A stretch of 8,673 nt of DNA from Bacteroidota bacterium (lineage in GTDB: Bacteria > Bacteroidota > Bacteroidia > AKYH767-A > JABDAW01), in assembly GCA_023251595.1 (NCBI GenBank), contig JAHEYM010000149.1:1-8673 (forward strand), written 5' to 3'. Position 1 is the stretch's first letter. Each line of letters begins with the position of its first letter. Below the pieces are notes generated by a model. That model was given only the letters and a program-made list of their open reading frames with translations, was not told where the DNA came from and ran no database searches. The position numbers and the translations under genes were made by a program. Below are positions 1-6,673 of the stretch, in pieces.

Positions 1-1566
1 ATCCGGAACAAGTCCGGTAATACTTCTATATAATGCCTTGTGTTCGAAAAACATGACCGGATTAGGATCTTCAATCGCAGCGAGTAGCAGACCTTTCGCA
101 TCTGCCGGAAATGCCGGATAAACGATTTTCAAACCAGGTACGTGTGCAAACCAGGCTTCAGTTGATTGAGAATGAAATGGTCCCGCAGCAACACCCGCGC
201 CCGTAGGCATCCGCACCACGACGTCCGCGTTTTGTCCCCAGCGATAATGACTTTTTGCGAGATTATTCACAATCTGATTAAATCCGCAGGTCACAAAATC
301 GGCGAACTGCATCTCAACAATCGATTTTATTCCGGTGATGGAGAGTCCGAAACCTGCGCCAATAATAGCCGATTCACAGATTGGTGTGTTACGAATTCTT
401 TCGGCGCCAAACTCTTCAAGAAAACCCTCAGTCGCTTTAAAGACACCTCCGTATTCCGCAATGTCCTGACCCATAATCACCATTTTTGGAAATTTCAACA
501 TCGCTTGCCGCATCCCGTCTGTGATCGCATTCAGAAACCGTTTTTCAGTCTGATGATCACTCGAAGGTAGAATAACCGGAACAGAATATGGCGCATAAAT
601 ATCTGCCAATTCTGCCTCTTCATTAAATTCAACTTCAGGTTCAGCAAAAGCAATCGACAAACCTTCTTCCAGCTCTGTCTTAATTGCAGCTCTGGCTGTA
701 TCTATATATGTGTGATCTATTACACGTTCTTTTAATAAATAGGACTCATAATTTTCAATCGGATCCTTTTTTCCCCATTCCTCAAAAAGTTCTTTTGGAA
801 TATATTTCGTTCCTGATGCTTCTTCATGCCCACGCATTCTGAAAGTCATGCACTCCAAAAGAAAAGGTCTTGGTTTCTCGCGGATAGAATGAGAAATATT
901 CAAAACGGCATCATACACTTCGAGAATATTATTGCCATCCACTTTCATCCCTTCTATACCATAACCAATACATTTATCGATAAACTGTTTGCAACGAAAT
1001 TGTTCTTTTGAAGGGGTTGACAGACCATAGCCATTGTTTTCGATAATGAAAATAACCGGCAAATCCCAAACTGCTGCCACATTCACTGATTCATGAAAAT
1101 CACCTTCACTACTGCCTCCATCGCCTGTAAAAACTGCTGTTACTTTACCATTCTGTTGAATCAGGTTCCCAAGCGCAATTCCGTCCGCGACACCCATCTG
1201 GGGTCCAAGATGTGAGATCATTCCAATGATATGAAATTCCTGTGTTCCGAAATGGAAAGAGCGATCTCTTCCCTTTGTAAATCCACCGGCTTTGCCCTGA
1301 AACTGAGAGAAAAGACGGTGCATCGGGATGTTTCTGGAGGTAAAAACTCCAAGATTACGATGCATTGGAAGAATGTACTCGTCCTTTTTAAGGGCTTTGG
1401 CCGTGCCGACAGAAATCGCTTCTTGCCCTATGCCCGAAAACCACTTCGAAATCTTGCCCTGACGCAGCAACAAGAGCATTTTCTCTTCTATAATGCGTGG
1501 TTTTATCAGACTTTTGTATAAGTCCTTCAGAACCGCATCCGGGTGATTTTTCCGGTCAAAATGCAT
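1..1566 (-). CDS. 2-oxoacid dehydrogenase E1, fused alpha/beta subunit (partial, C-terminus off window)
   Basis: Cytoplasmic thiamine-diphosphate enzyme that decarboxylates a 2-oxoacid (branched-chain 2-oxoacid or pyruvate) and passes the acyl group to a lipoyl E2. Reading the minus strand from the ATG at 1566-1564 gives 522 codons without a stop to position 1. The alpha half has KWFSGIGQEA near residue 41 and the ThDP/Mg motif GDG at 148-150 followed by NN at 177-178, the normal spacing. After a linker near residues 300-335, the beta half begins with MGQDIAEYGGVFKATEGF and continues through FADF and PTGAGVAAGPFHSQS. Fused alpha-beta E1 proteins are common in Bacteroidetes and are usually around 650-700 residues, so roughly the last quarter is missing here. 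The start is the first in-frame ATG after a stop upstream (1579-1581). A weak promoter-like TAATTTCG lies at 1596-1589. Substrate preference cannot be read from the sequence, and no E2 or E3 gene is in view. Confidence 0.93.
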   Translation of the reverse strand, partial: MHFDRKNHPDAVLKDLYKSLIKPRIIEEKMLLLLRQGKISKWFSGIGQEAISVGTAKALKKDEYILPMHRNLGVFTSRNIPMHRLFSQFQGKAGGFTKGRDRSFHFGTQEFHIIGMISHLGPQMGVADGIALGNLIQQNGKVTAVFTGDGGSSEGDFHESVNVAAVWDLPVIFIIENNGYGLSTPSKEQFRCKQFIDKCIGYGIEGMKVDGNNILEVYDAVLNISHSIREKPRPFLLECMTFRMRGHEEASGTKYIPKELFEEWGKKDPIENYESYLLKERVIDHTYIDTARAAIKTELEEGLSIAFAEPEVEFNEEAELADIYAPYSVPVILPSSDHQTEKRFLNAITDGMRQAMLKFPKMVIMGQDIAEYGGVFKATEGFLEEFGAERIRNTPICESAIIGAGFGLSITGIKSIVEMQFADFVTCGFNQIVNNLAKSHYRWGQNADVVVRMPTGAGVAAGPFHSQSTEAWFAHVPGLKIVYPAFPADAKGLLLAAIEDPNPVMFFEHKALYRSITGLVPD

Positions 1567-1617
1567 ATATGGTCTCAGTTATCGGGTACGAAATTATCTA
1601 AAATTAACCCTTTCGAT

Positions 1618-1648
1618 TTGAAAAAATTTTTTATTTACCCTATCTTTG
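1618..1648 (+). promoter_or_regulatory. Bacteroidetes-type promoter for the FeoB-associated gene
   Basis: TTG at 1618-1620 and TATCTTTG at 1641-1648 are separated by 20 nt, matching the Bacteroidetes -33 TTG / -7 TAnnTTTG arrangement. Transcription would begin near 1652-1655, giving a leader of about 15 nt before the ATG at 1669. This excludes the in-frame GTG at 1648 and the upstream ATG at 1543 as starts. Confidence 0.7.
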
Positions 1649-1668
1649 TGAACAGACAAAGACAGGTA

Positions 1669-1830
1669 ATGGATTGGCAGATTGTTATTATAGGTGTGAT
1701 TTTCGCAGCTGCGATTACCTGGCTTGCTTTCAAATTATTCCGCAAAGCAAAAGCAGACAGTTGTGAGAAGGGATGCGGCTGTTCGGAGCCCACCAATATT
1801 AAAATAACTACGACGACTGACGGTCACTGA
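1669..1830 (+). CDS. FeoB-associated Cys-rich membrane protein
   Basis: A 53-residue protein with one N-terminal membrane segment (about residues 4-23), a basic stretch (FKLFRKAKA) and a cysteine cluster C32-x3-C36-x-C38 (SCEKGCGCSE), followed by a Thr-rich tail. This is the layout of the FeoB_associated family (PF12669), small proteins usually found beside the ferrous-iron transporter FeoB and presumed to help iron uptake; their exact role is not established. No feoA or feoB gene is in this window, so this copy stands alone. The open frame extends upstream to 1543, but the promoter at 1618-1648 lies inside that extension, so the ATG at 1669 is chosen. The last codons and the stop lie inside a short repeat (1822-1846), which may have altered the C-terminus. 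Confidence 0.8.
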   Translation: MDWQIVIIGVIFAAAITWLAFKLFRKAKADSCEKGCGCSEPTNIKITTTTDGH

Positions 1831-1846
1831 GCCCGTCGAAGTGAGC
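1822..1846. repeat. Short dispersed-type palindromic repeat over the FeoB-associated stop codon
   Basis: A 25-nt stretch with inverted ends TCACT (1824-1828) and AGTGA (1840-1844) around the core GAGCCCGTCGA. It resembles a family of TGAGC..GTCGAAGTG sequences that I recall as widely scattered in bacterial genomes, especially Bacteroidetes; this is memory, not a search result. It encodes the terminal Gly-His-stop of the FeoB-associated protein. Only one copy is present in this window. Confidence 0.45.
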
Positions 1847-1858
1847 TGCAAATAGGAA

Positions 1859-1889
1859 AACCCGCCCTGATCATCAATCGGGGCAGGTT
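1859..1889. terminator. Bidirectional rho-independent terminator
   Basis: Stem AACC-C-GCCC-T-GAT (1859-1871) pairs with ATC-G-GGGC-A-GGTT (1877-1889) around a 5-nt loop. There is one C/A mismatch and one T/G wobble in 12 positions. It lies between converging genes (plus gene ending at 1830, minus gene ending at 1953). Read on the minus strand it is followed by TTTTCC, and on the plus strand by a weaker ATTTGTT tract, so it probably serves both, with the minus direction better supported. Confidence 0.7.
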
Positions 1890-1919
1890 ATCTGATTTGT
1901 TAATCAATTTGAAATGATC

Positions 1920-1934
1920 TGATCTTGAAGATCA
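1920..1934. repeat. Small inverted repeat downstream of the minus-strand lipoprotein gene
   Basis: TGATCTT at 1920-1926 and AAGATCA at 1928-1934 are perfect inverted arms around a single G; about 5 pairs would close a realistic loop. On the minus strand it lies about 20 nt after the stop codon. It may be a weak 3' stem that protects the transcript ahead of the main terminator, but there is no good T-tract. Confidence 0.3.
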
Positions 1935-1952
1935 AAACCTCATCAATCTTGA

Positions 1953-2282
1953 TTATTTAGGTTTGGTCATTGCGTCTTTCAGATTCTTTGGAGGAGTAGC
2001 AGGAGCTTTTGGATCAGCGCCTTTAGGTGTAGTACCACCGGGAGTAACACCACCACCTGAATTACTTCCACCTTTCATGCCTTTGATTGAATCTTCTTTT
2101 TGTTTTGCTTTTGCGATTGAATCCTGTTTGGCAGCTTCTTCCGCAGCTTTTTTAGCGGCATCAGCAGCAGCGATTGAATCTTGTTTTTGTTTTTCCTGAG
2201 CAGCTTTCTCTTCAGCACTCGGACCGCAGGCAGTCATTGACAACATGCCGGCAAATAAAATCATTGAAAGAACTTTTTTCAT
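1953..2282 (-). CDS. Small lipoprotein with Ala/Lys-rich repeats (unknown function)
   Basis: A 109-residue predicted lipoprotein. The signal peptide is residues 1-18 with a lipobox ending M-T-A-C19. The mature part begins with an Ala/Lys/Glu-rich, probably helical stretch in which the motif (K/E)DSI or QDSI recurs at about residues 34-37, 53-56 and 63-66. It ends in a Gly/Pro/Thr-rich flexible tail (about 71-100). The open frame begins at 2336, but the ATG at 2282 is chosen because the signal peptide starts there and the likely -7 box (2322-2315) lies inside the longer frame. Low-complexity lipoproteins of this kind are common in Bacteroidetes. I do not recognise a functional domain. It could be a spacer-like envelope protein; this is inference. 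Confidence 0.75.
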   Translation of the reverse strand: MKKVLSMILFAGMLSMTACGPSAEEKAAQEKQKQDSIAAADAAKKAAEEAAKQDSIAKAKQKEDSIKGMKGGSNSGGGVTPGGTTPKGADPKAPATPPKNLKDAMTKPK

Positions 2283-2314
2283 TTTTGGTTTTTGATTTGG
2301 GTTAAACTCGGGTA

Positions 2315-2322
2315 CAAAGGTA
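2315..2322 (-). promoter_or_regulatory. -7 promoter box for the minus-strand lipoprotein gene
   Basis: On the minus strand 2322-2315 reads TACCTTTG, an exact match to TAnnTTTG. Transcription would begin near 2309, leaving about 25 nt of leader before the ATG at 2282. I see no clear TTG -33 box at the usual distance. Confidence 0.55.
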
Positions 2323-2351
2323 ATTATTTTGACCATATATTAACGTTGTTG

Positions 2352-2371
2352 ATAAAAAAATATTTTTTTAT
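2352..2371. repeat. Perfect 20-bp AT palindrome between divergent promoters
   Basis: The sequence is AT, seven A, TA, seven T, AT, and it equals its own reverse complement. It lies between the two divergent -7 boxes (2315-2322 and 2387-2394), about where the -33 or upstream region of each promoter would be. It could be curved A-tract DNA that helps polymerase bind, or a binding site for a dimeric regulator. The function is inferred only from position. Confidence 0.5.
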
Positions 2372-2386
2372 TCGGCGATTTTGTAC

Positions 2387-2394
2387 TACTTTTG
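2387..2394 (+). promoter_or_regulatory. -7 promoter box for the first Ig-like lipoprotein
   Basis: TACTTTTG matches TAnnTTTG exactly. Transcription would begin near 2400, giving a leader of about 36 nt that ends in an A-rich run directly before the ATG at 2436. The -33 region falls in the AT palindrome and holds no clean TTG. Confidence 0.6.
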
Positions 2395-2435
2395 ACCCTC
2401 AATTACCACTAATCTAAACTTATAAACAAAAAAAA

Positions 2436-3122
2436 ATGAAAAGAAACCTTTTAATTTCAGGTCTCACACTCATTCTCATTGGAGGTGCGATTCTTACCAG
2501 TTGCAAAAAAGACGATACAGTTGCCCCTACAATTACACTGACAGGTGCATCAAGTATGAATGTTCGCCTCGGCACCACTTTCACAGACCCTGGTTATACA
2601 GCGAGCGATGACAAAGATGGCGATATCACTTCAAAAGTCACCATGAGCGGGATGCCAAACATGGCTAAAGTAGGAACATACACGATGACCTACTCCGTTT
2701 CAGACGCTGCCGGAAATGCAGGTACTGCTACCCGTACTGTCGTTGTATATACAGGACGAGACAATTATGTGTATTCCAATTATTCAGTAGTTGAAGACAC
2801 TTGTGGAACCGGCGCACAATTCGGAACCTTCAGTTCTGCAATTACAGCATCAGGAACACTTCCCGAGAAAATCATTTTCACAAATTTCGTCGGCGTTTCC
2901 GGCTTCAATTTAGTTGAAGGAATCGTTTCTTCTCCAAGTTCCGGTGTTGACAGTTCAAGAGTTACCCTAAACTGGAGCGGCGTTTACAACGGTGATTCAT
3001 TCGTTATTACCGGAACAGGTGACTTCAATAACACAGGTACTGTTCTCTCTCTTCAAATTAATTGGTCTGATAACACGATCTCTTTTAGTGGTTGTGAAAC
3101 GGATGTTTACACCAAACAATAA
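2436..3122 (+). CDS. Surface-type lipoprotein with DUF5011 Ig-like domain (paralog 1)
   Basis: A 228-residue lipoprotein. Signal peptide 1-22 with lipobox L-T-S-C23; the mature end C-K-K-D-D resembles the Bacteroidetes lipoprotein export signal (Cys followed by a Lys and acidic pair), which suggests exposure on the cell surface. Residues about 31-104 form a bacterial Ig-like domain of the DUF5011 (PF16403) kind: PTITLTG at the start, FTDPGYTASDDKDGDIT in the middle, then VGTYTMTYSVSDAAGNAGTATRTV at 79-102 (quoted here only as a landmark). Residues about 105-228 form a second, beta-rich domain that I do not recognise. It has C123 and C220, which match C122 and C219 of the next gene and could form a disulfide. 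The closing motif is GCETDVYTK. It has its own promoter upstream and a strong terminator downstream. The function is unknown; DUF5011 domains are usually structural or adhesive modules. Confidence 0.85.
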   Translation: MKRNLLISGLTLILIGGAILTSCKKDDTVAPTITLTGASSMNVRLGTTFTDPGYTASDDKDGDITSKVTMSGMPNMAKVGTYTMTYSVSDAAGNAGTATRTVVVYTGRDNYVYSNYSVVEDTCGTGAQFGTFSSAITASGTLPEKIIFTNFVGVSGFNLVEGIVSSPSSGVDSSRVTLNWSGVYNGDSFVITGTGDFNNTGTVLSLQINWSDNTISFSGCETDVYTKQ

Positions 3123-3140
3123 TTAATTCTTATTATCCGG

Positions 3141-3180
3141 AAAGAGATGCCCGTTTCGACGTGGCATCTCTTTCTTTTTT
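3141..3180 (+). terminator. Rho-independent terminator after lipoprotein paralog 1
   Basis: AAAGAGATGCC (3141-3151) pairs perfectly with GGCATCTCTTT (3163-3173) in an 11-bp stem, followed by C and six T (3174-3180). It is the strongest terminator in the window. It separates the two paralogs and ends 27 nt before the next ATG. Confidence 0.88.
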
Positions 3181-3207
3181 CAATCAAATCCGATTTCTCT
3201 TCCAGAG

Positions 3208-3888
3208 ATGAAAAAATTATTGCAGATATTATTTATAGCGATATTTGCAGGAGGAATTCTTCTCACTGCCTGCTCAAAGCGAGATAGTAGACTTCCTGTA
3301 ATTACTTTGAAGGGGGGTACCACTCTTTACACAAAATTAGGTCTGCCATTCCACGACCCCGGTGCGACCGCCAATGATGATAAGGATGGTGATCTGACTA
3401 CATATATAGCTGTTGCCGGCACGGTCGATACAACAATTGCCGGTAGTTATAAACTCGTATATAGCGTTTCCGATTTAACAGGAAATCCAACTTATTTAAA
3501 CAGAACCGTAATCGTATATAGAGGGACTTCCAATTATATATGTACGATGTATTACGTCGATTCAAAAATATGTAATAGCACAGCACTCCCGATTTTCACT
3601 TCACGAATCGATACCGTTTCAGGAAATCCGGCAAAAGTTTTAATAAAGACTTTCGGTGGAATAAATGGCTTGGATATTCAGGCTGATGTGGCGTCTCCTT
3701 CAAATGGTGCCGACAGTTCAGCAATAAGTTTTGCATGGAATGGAAATCTTCCAAGTACCGGTGATTTATACGATATTCAGGGAACAGGAACATTGAATAC
3801 CCATGCCTCAGTTCTTGTAATTCAATATCAGTGGTCGAATCAGACAAATGGTTTATATGGGTGCATCAACGACACGTATTCCAAATAA
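3208..3888 (+). CDS. Lipoprotein with DUF5011 Ig-like domain (paralog 2)
   Basis: A 226-residue paralog of the preceding protein with the same architecture. Signal peptide 1-21, lipobox L-T-A-C22, then S-K-R-D, a weaker export-type signal than the C-K-K-D-D of its neighbour. The Ig-like domain spans about residues 28-104 and keeps DPGATANDDKDGDLT, the YSVSD-TGN strand and the final R-T-V-I-V. The C-terminal domain keeps the two matching cysteines (C122, C219), the paired motifs SPSNGADSS / W-N-G / G-T-G and the ending YGCINDTYSK. The genes are clearly a tandem duplication, but the proteins have diverged well beyond a recent copy. No TAnnTTTG box is visible in the 27 nt between the upstream terminator and the ATG, so expression may depend on readthrough or an unrecognised promoter. 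The stop codon (3886-3888) lies 7 nt before the next start, so it may be co-transcribed with the LTA-synthase-like gene. Confidence 0.83.
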   Translation: MKKLLQILFIAIFAGGILLTACSKRDSRLPVITLKGGTTLYTKLGLPFHDPGATANDDKDGDLTTYIAVAGTVDTTIAGSYKLVYSVSDLTGNPTYLNRTVIVYRGTSNYICTMYYVDSKICNSTALPIFTSRIDTVSGNPAKVLIKTFGGINGLDIQADVASPSNGADSSAISFAWNGNLPSTGDLYDIQGTGTLNTHASVLVIQYQWSNQTNGLYGCINDTYSK

Positions 3889-3895
3889 TGCGTTC

Positions 3896-5791
3896 ATGCA
3901 TGAATTCCGGAAAAATTTTCGTCTTCTTTTCTCCCGTTTTTTAATTCTTCTTTTTCTTTATTCTCTCTCCCGTTTTATATTTTTCCTTTTCAATACCAAA
4001 TACTTTTCTGAAAGCGGAACCTCGCAGGTATTTTATGCTTTTATTACCGGTTTAAGATTCGATATTTCTGCTATTATAATCACGAACTCACTCTTTCTCC
4101 TTCTCCACTCTTTTGTTGTTGGGGGAAGTGTTTCGAAAATCAGGAAACACATTTTACGTTGGACGTTTTATTTGGTGAATATTCCTTTTCTCACTTTTAA
4201 TATGATGGATCTTGTATATTTCAAATTCAATATGAAACGCGCTACTACCGACGTTTTCGCGATGGCCGGATTGGGGAGTGATTTTGGAAATGTCGGTCCT
4301 GAATTTATTGCTGTTTATTGGTATATACTATTATTGATCATTGCAATGGCTGTTCTCCTCGTTTTTCTGTATCGGCGAACTGAGAAAAAAGAAATTGTTT
4401 TTGCAACAAAACCAATTTATTTAATTCCTTCTCTAACAACAACTGTCCTCGTTGCGGGATTTGGTCTCATCGGTGCGCGTGGTGGCCTTCAGTTAAAACC
4501 ACTAGGTATTATTTCGGCAGCAGAATTCTCCGCTCCCCAAAATGCGCCGATGGTTCTCAACACTACATTCACCCTCATCAAAAGTTTCAACAAAAAAGAA
4601 TTGGTACCGGTTAAATATTTCTCTGAATCCGAAGTGCTAAAATGGTGCAATCCATTTCAGCAATATGCAGATACTTCAAGGTCTGAAAAAGTGAATGTGG
4701 TCATTATTATTCTCGAGAGTTTTTCGAGAGAATATAGTGGATTTCTGAATAAGAATAATGGATATACACCTTTTCTTGATTCACTCATGCGGCAATCGCT
4801 CTGTTTCACAAAAGGATATGCAAACGGTAAAAAATCAATTGAAGGAATTCCCGGCGTTCTGTCAGGTATTCCGGCTTTAATGAACGACCCGTTTATTACA
4901 TCTTCCTACGCCGGAAATCGTTTTGTCAGTATTGCAAGTCTGCTGCGAAAAGAAGGTTATTCTACATCGTTTTTTCATGGTGGAAATAATGGCACGATGG
5001 GATTTGATGTATACTGCCGGGCAGCAGGTTTTGAAAAATATGTGGGGAGAAATCAATATCCCAACCCGAAAGATTATGACGGACATTGGGGCATCTATGA
5101 TGAACCGTTTTTCCAATTCTACGCGAATAATCTGGATAAAATGAAGGAACCATTTTGCAGTAGTATATTCAGTATTTCTTCACATTTCCCCTATACCATT
5201 CCACCCGAATATCGGGAAATTATTCCAAAAGGACCGGGACAAATTCATCAAACAATCCGCTATACAGATATTGCACTCCGAAGTTTTTTTGATACCTGTT
5301 CAACGAAATCATGGTTCGACAATACTTTGTTTGTTCTTACAGCAGATCATACTTCCGATACCGAAAATCCGGAAACGCAAACCATGGTGGGACGTTATGA
5401 AGTACCCATTATATTTTATCGTCATAACAGTGAACTTAAAATGATGGATTCAACAACCGCACAACAAATTGACATTTTACCGACAGTACTCGATTATGTT
5501 GGTTATTCAAAACCTTTCTTTGGTTTTGGGAGAAGTTTATTGAATAAAAATATAAATCATTCTGCGGTAAATTATATGAATGGCGTATATCAACTTTTTT
5601 CAGGGAATTACGCCATTCAATTCGATGGTGAAAAAACATTGGGACTCTATATAATTAATGAAGACCGGCAATTCAAAAACAATATTTCTTCAAAACTGCC
5701 TGAACTGAAAACAGAAATGGAGAATCGGATGAAAGCTGTTATTCAACAATATAATCATGCGTTGATCTATAATAAAATGTACGCAGAATAA
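3896..5791 (+). CDS. LTA synthase family protein (sulfatase-fold phosphoglycerol/phosphoethanolamine transferase)
   Basis: A 631-residue inner-membrane enzyme with the LtaS layout: five N-terminal membrane segments (about 10-32, 58-76, 86-109, 137-160, 174-196) and an external sulfatase-type domain (PF00884) from about 265. Catalytic landmarks are in order: E274 in VIIILESFS, S314 in ANGKKSIEG at the nucleophile position (Thr in S. aureus LtaS, Ser here), H430 in SISSHFPY, and D484-H485 in LTADHTSD. These correspond to the metal and nucleophile set E/T/D/H of LtaS. LtaS enzymes move glycerophosphate from phosphatidylglycerol and release diacylglycerol; Gram-negative relatives such as OpgB modify periplasmic glycans. 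The real acceptor here is unknown. The open frame begins at 3848 inside the upstream gene; the ATG at 3896 is chosen because it lies just past that gene's stop and precedes the first membrane segment. A lipid kinase follows after 3 nt. Confidence 0.9.
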   Translation: MHEFRKNFRLLFSRFLILLFLYSLSRFIFFLFNTKYFSESGTSQVFYAFITGLRFDISAIIITNSLFLLLHSFVVGGSVSKIRKHILRWTFYLVNIPFLTFNMMDLVYFKFNMKRATTDVFAMAGLGSDFGNVGPEFIAVYWYILLLIIAMAVLLVFLYRRTEKKEIVFATKPIYLIPSLTTTVLVAGFGLIGARGGLQLKPLGIISAAEFSAPQNAPMVLNTTFTLIKSFNKKELVPVKYFSESEVLKWCNPFQQYADTSRSEKVNVVIIILESFSREYSGFLNKNNGYTPFLDSLMRQSLCFTKGYANGKKSIEGIPGVLSGIPALMNDPFITSSYAGNRFVSIASLLRKEGYSTSFFHGGNNGTMGFDVYCRAAGFEKYVGRNQYPNPKDYDGHWGIYDEPFFQFYANNLDKMKEPFCSSIFSISSHFPYTIPPEYREIIPKGPGQIHQTIRYTDIALRSFFDTCSTKSWFDNTLFVLTADHTSDTENPETQTMVGRYEVPIIFYRHNSELKMMDSTTAQQIDILPTVLDYVGYSKPFFGFGRSLLNKNINHSAVNYMNGVYQLFSGNYAIQFDGEKTLGLYIINEDRQFKNNISSKLPELKTEMENRMKAVIQQYNHALIYNKMYAE

Positions 5792-5794
5792 TTT

Positions 5795-6673
5795 ATGTCG
5801 AAGAAAAAAGTCATCTTTATCATTAATCCCGTTTCGGGTGTGGCTAAGGCGGGAAGAATTCCTCCGCTGATTCAAACACATCTCGACACTTCAATATATG
5901 AATTTGAAATTGTATATACAGAAAGACCCGGACATGCTGAAGAGATTTCGAGAACGGCTGCTGATGCCGGAGTTTTTATGGTAGTCGCCGTCGGTGGTGA
6001 CGGCTCTGTAAATGAAGCAGGAAGCGGCTTGTTACATCGGGAAACCGGATTGGGAATCATCCCCGCCGGATCAGGGAACGGGATGGCAAATCATCTCAAA
6101 ATTCCATTGAATACCATAAAAGCTATTCAATTGTTGAATACCGGTAAGTTCACCCAAATAGACACGATGAAAATTAATGGTCAACCCGCAGTTGGCGTTG
6201 CAGGAATTGGCTTCGATGCGCATGTTGCTCATAAATTCGCATCATTCGGCAAACGCGGATTTTCATCTTATATTAAAGTAACTTTGAGCGAATTAATTCA
6301 TTACAAACCACATTCGTTCAACATTCAGGTGAATAATGAAATTCATCAGCATGAAGCCTGGCTAATCACCATGGCGAATTCATCACAATTCGGAAATAAA
6401 GCAACGATTAATCCATGGGCAAATCTTAAAGACGGATTAATTGAAATTTGTGTGATGAAAAAATTCCCGATCTGGAAATTGCCACTCCTCATGTTCAGAT
6501 TATTTAATAACAATATCGACAAATCAAGATATTTTAAGATTTATCAAACAAACACCGCGATACTTTCCGGCAACACAGATCTGATCGGACATATTGATGG
6601 TGAAGCAAAAATATTAGGTGAAAAAATTGTGGCGGAAATAAATCCGGCTTCTCTTAAAGTGATGATATTATGA
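5795..6673 (+). CDS. Diacylglycerol kinase family lipid kinase (YegS/DgkB type)
   Basis: A 292-residue soluble kinase of the DAGK_cat family (PF00781), which phosphorylates diacylglycerol or a similar lipid with ATP at the inner membrane surface. Motifs: FIINPVSG near residue 8 (start of the nucleotide fold), VGGDGS at 66-71 with E74 (the GGDGT/S-x2-E signature), IPAGSGNGMA at 89-98, GIGFDA at 137-142 in the C-terminal lobe, KDGLIE at 212-217 and HIDGE at 266-270. The length is normal for the family. The start is 3 nt after the stop of the LTA-synthase-like gene and the stop overlaps the next start by 4 nt (ATGA), so the three genes are almost certainly one transcript with coupled translation. 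The context suggests recycling of diacylglycerol released by its neighbour to phosphatidic acid; this is inference. A sphingosine- or other lipid-kinase activity is not excluded. Confidence 0.92.
   Translation: MSKKKVIFIINPVSGVAKAGRIPPLIQTHLDTSIYEFEIVYTERPGHAEEISRTAADAGVFMVVAVGGDGSVNEAGSGLLHRETGLGIIPAGSGNGMANHLKIPLNTIKAIQLLNTGKFTQIDTMKINGQPAVGVAGIGFDAHVAHKFASFGKRGFSSYIKVTLSELIHYKPHSFNIQVNNEIHQHEAWLITMANSSQFGNKATINPWANLKDGLIEICVMKKFPIWKLPLLMFRLFNNNIDKSRYFKIYQTNTAILSGNTDLIGHIDGEAKILGEKIVAEINPASLKVMIL

Noticed and set aside
166..1521. Plus-strand open frames of 61-134 codons across the first 1.5 kb
   Set aside because: They run opposite to the E1 gene, whose motifs are clear on the minus strand, and their translations show no recognisable domain.
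1543..1668. Longer N-terminus for the FeoB-associated protein
   Set aside because: The promoter at 1618-1648 lies within it, and the family is normally about 50-70 residues.
1963..2199. Plus-strand frame with an Ala/Phe/Ser-rich translation
   Set aside because: It is the complement of the repetitive Ala/Lys lipoprotein, which has a proper signal peptide and promoter on the minus strand.
3848..3895. Longer N-terminus for the LTA-synthase-like protein
   Set aside because: It would overlap the preceding lipoprotein by 41 nt and add a non-hydrophobic leader; the ATG at 3896 directly follows that gene's stop.
4713..4731. Direct repeat TCGAGAG within the LTA-synthase-like gene
   Set aside because: It encodes the conserved LESFSRE stretch around catalytic E274 and needs no other explanation.
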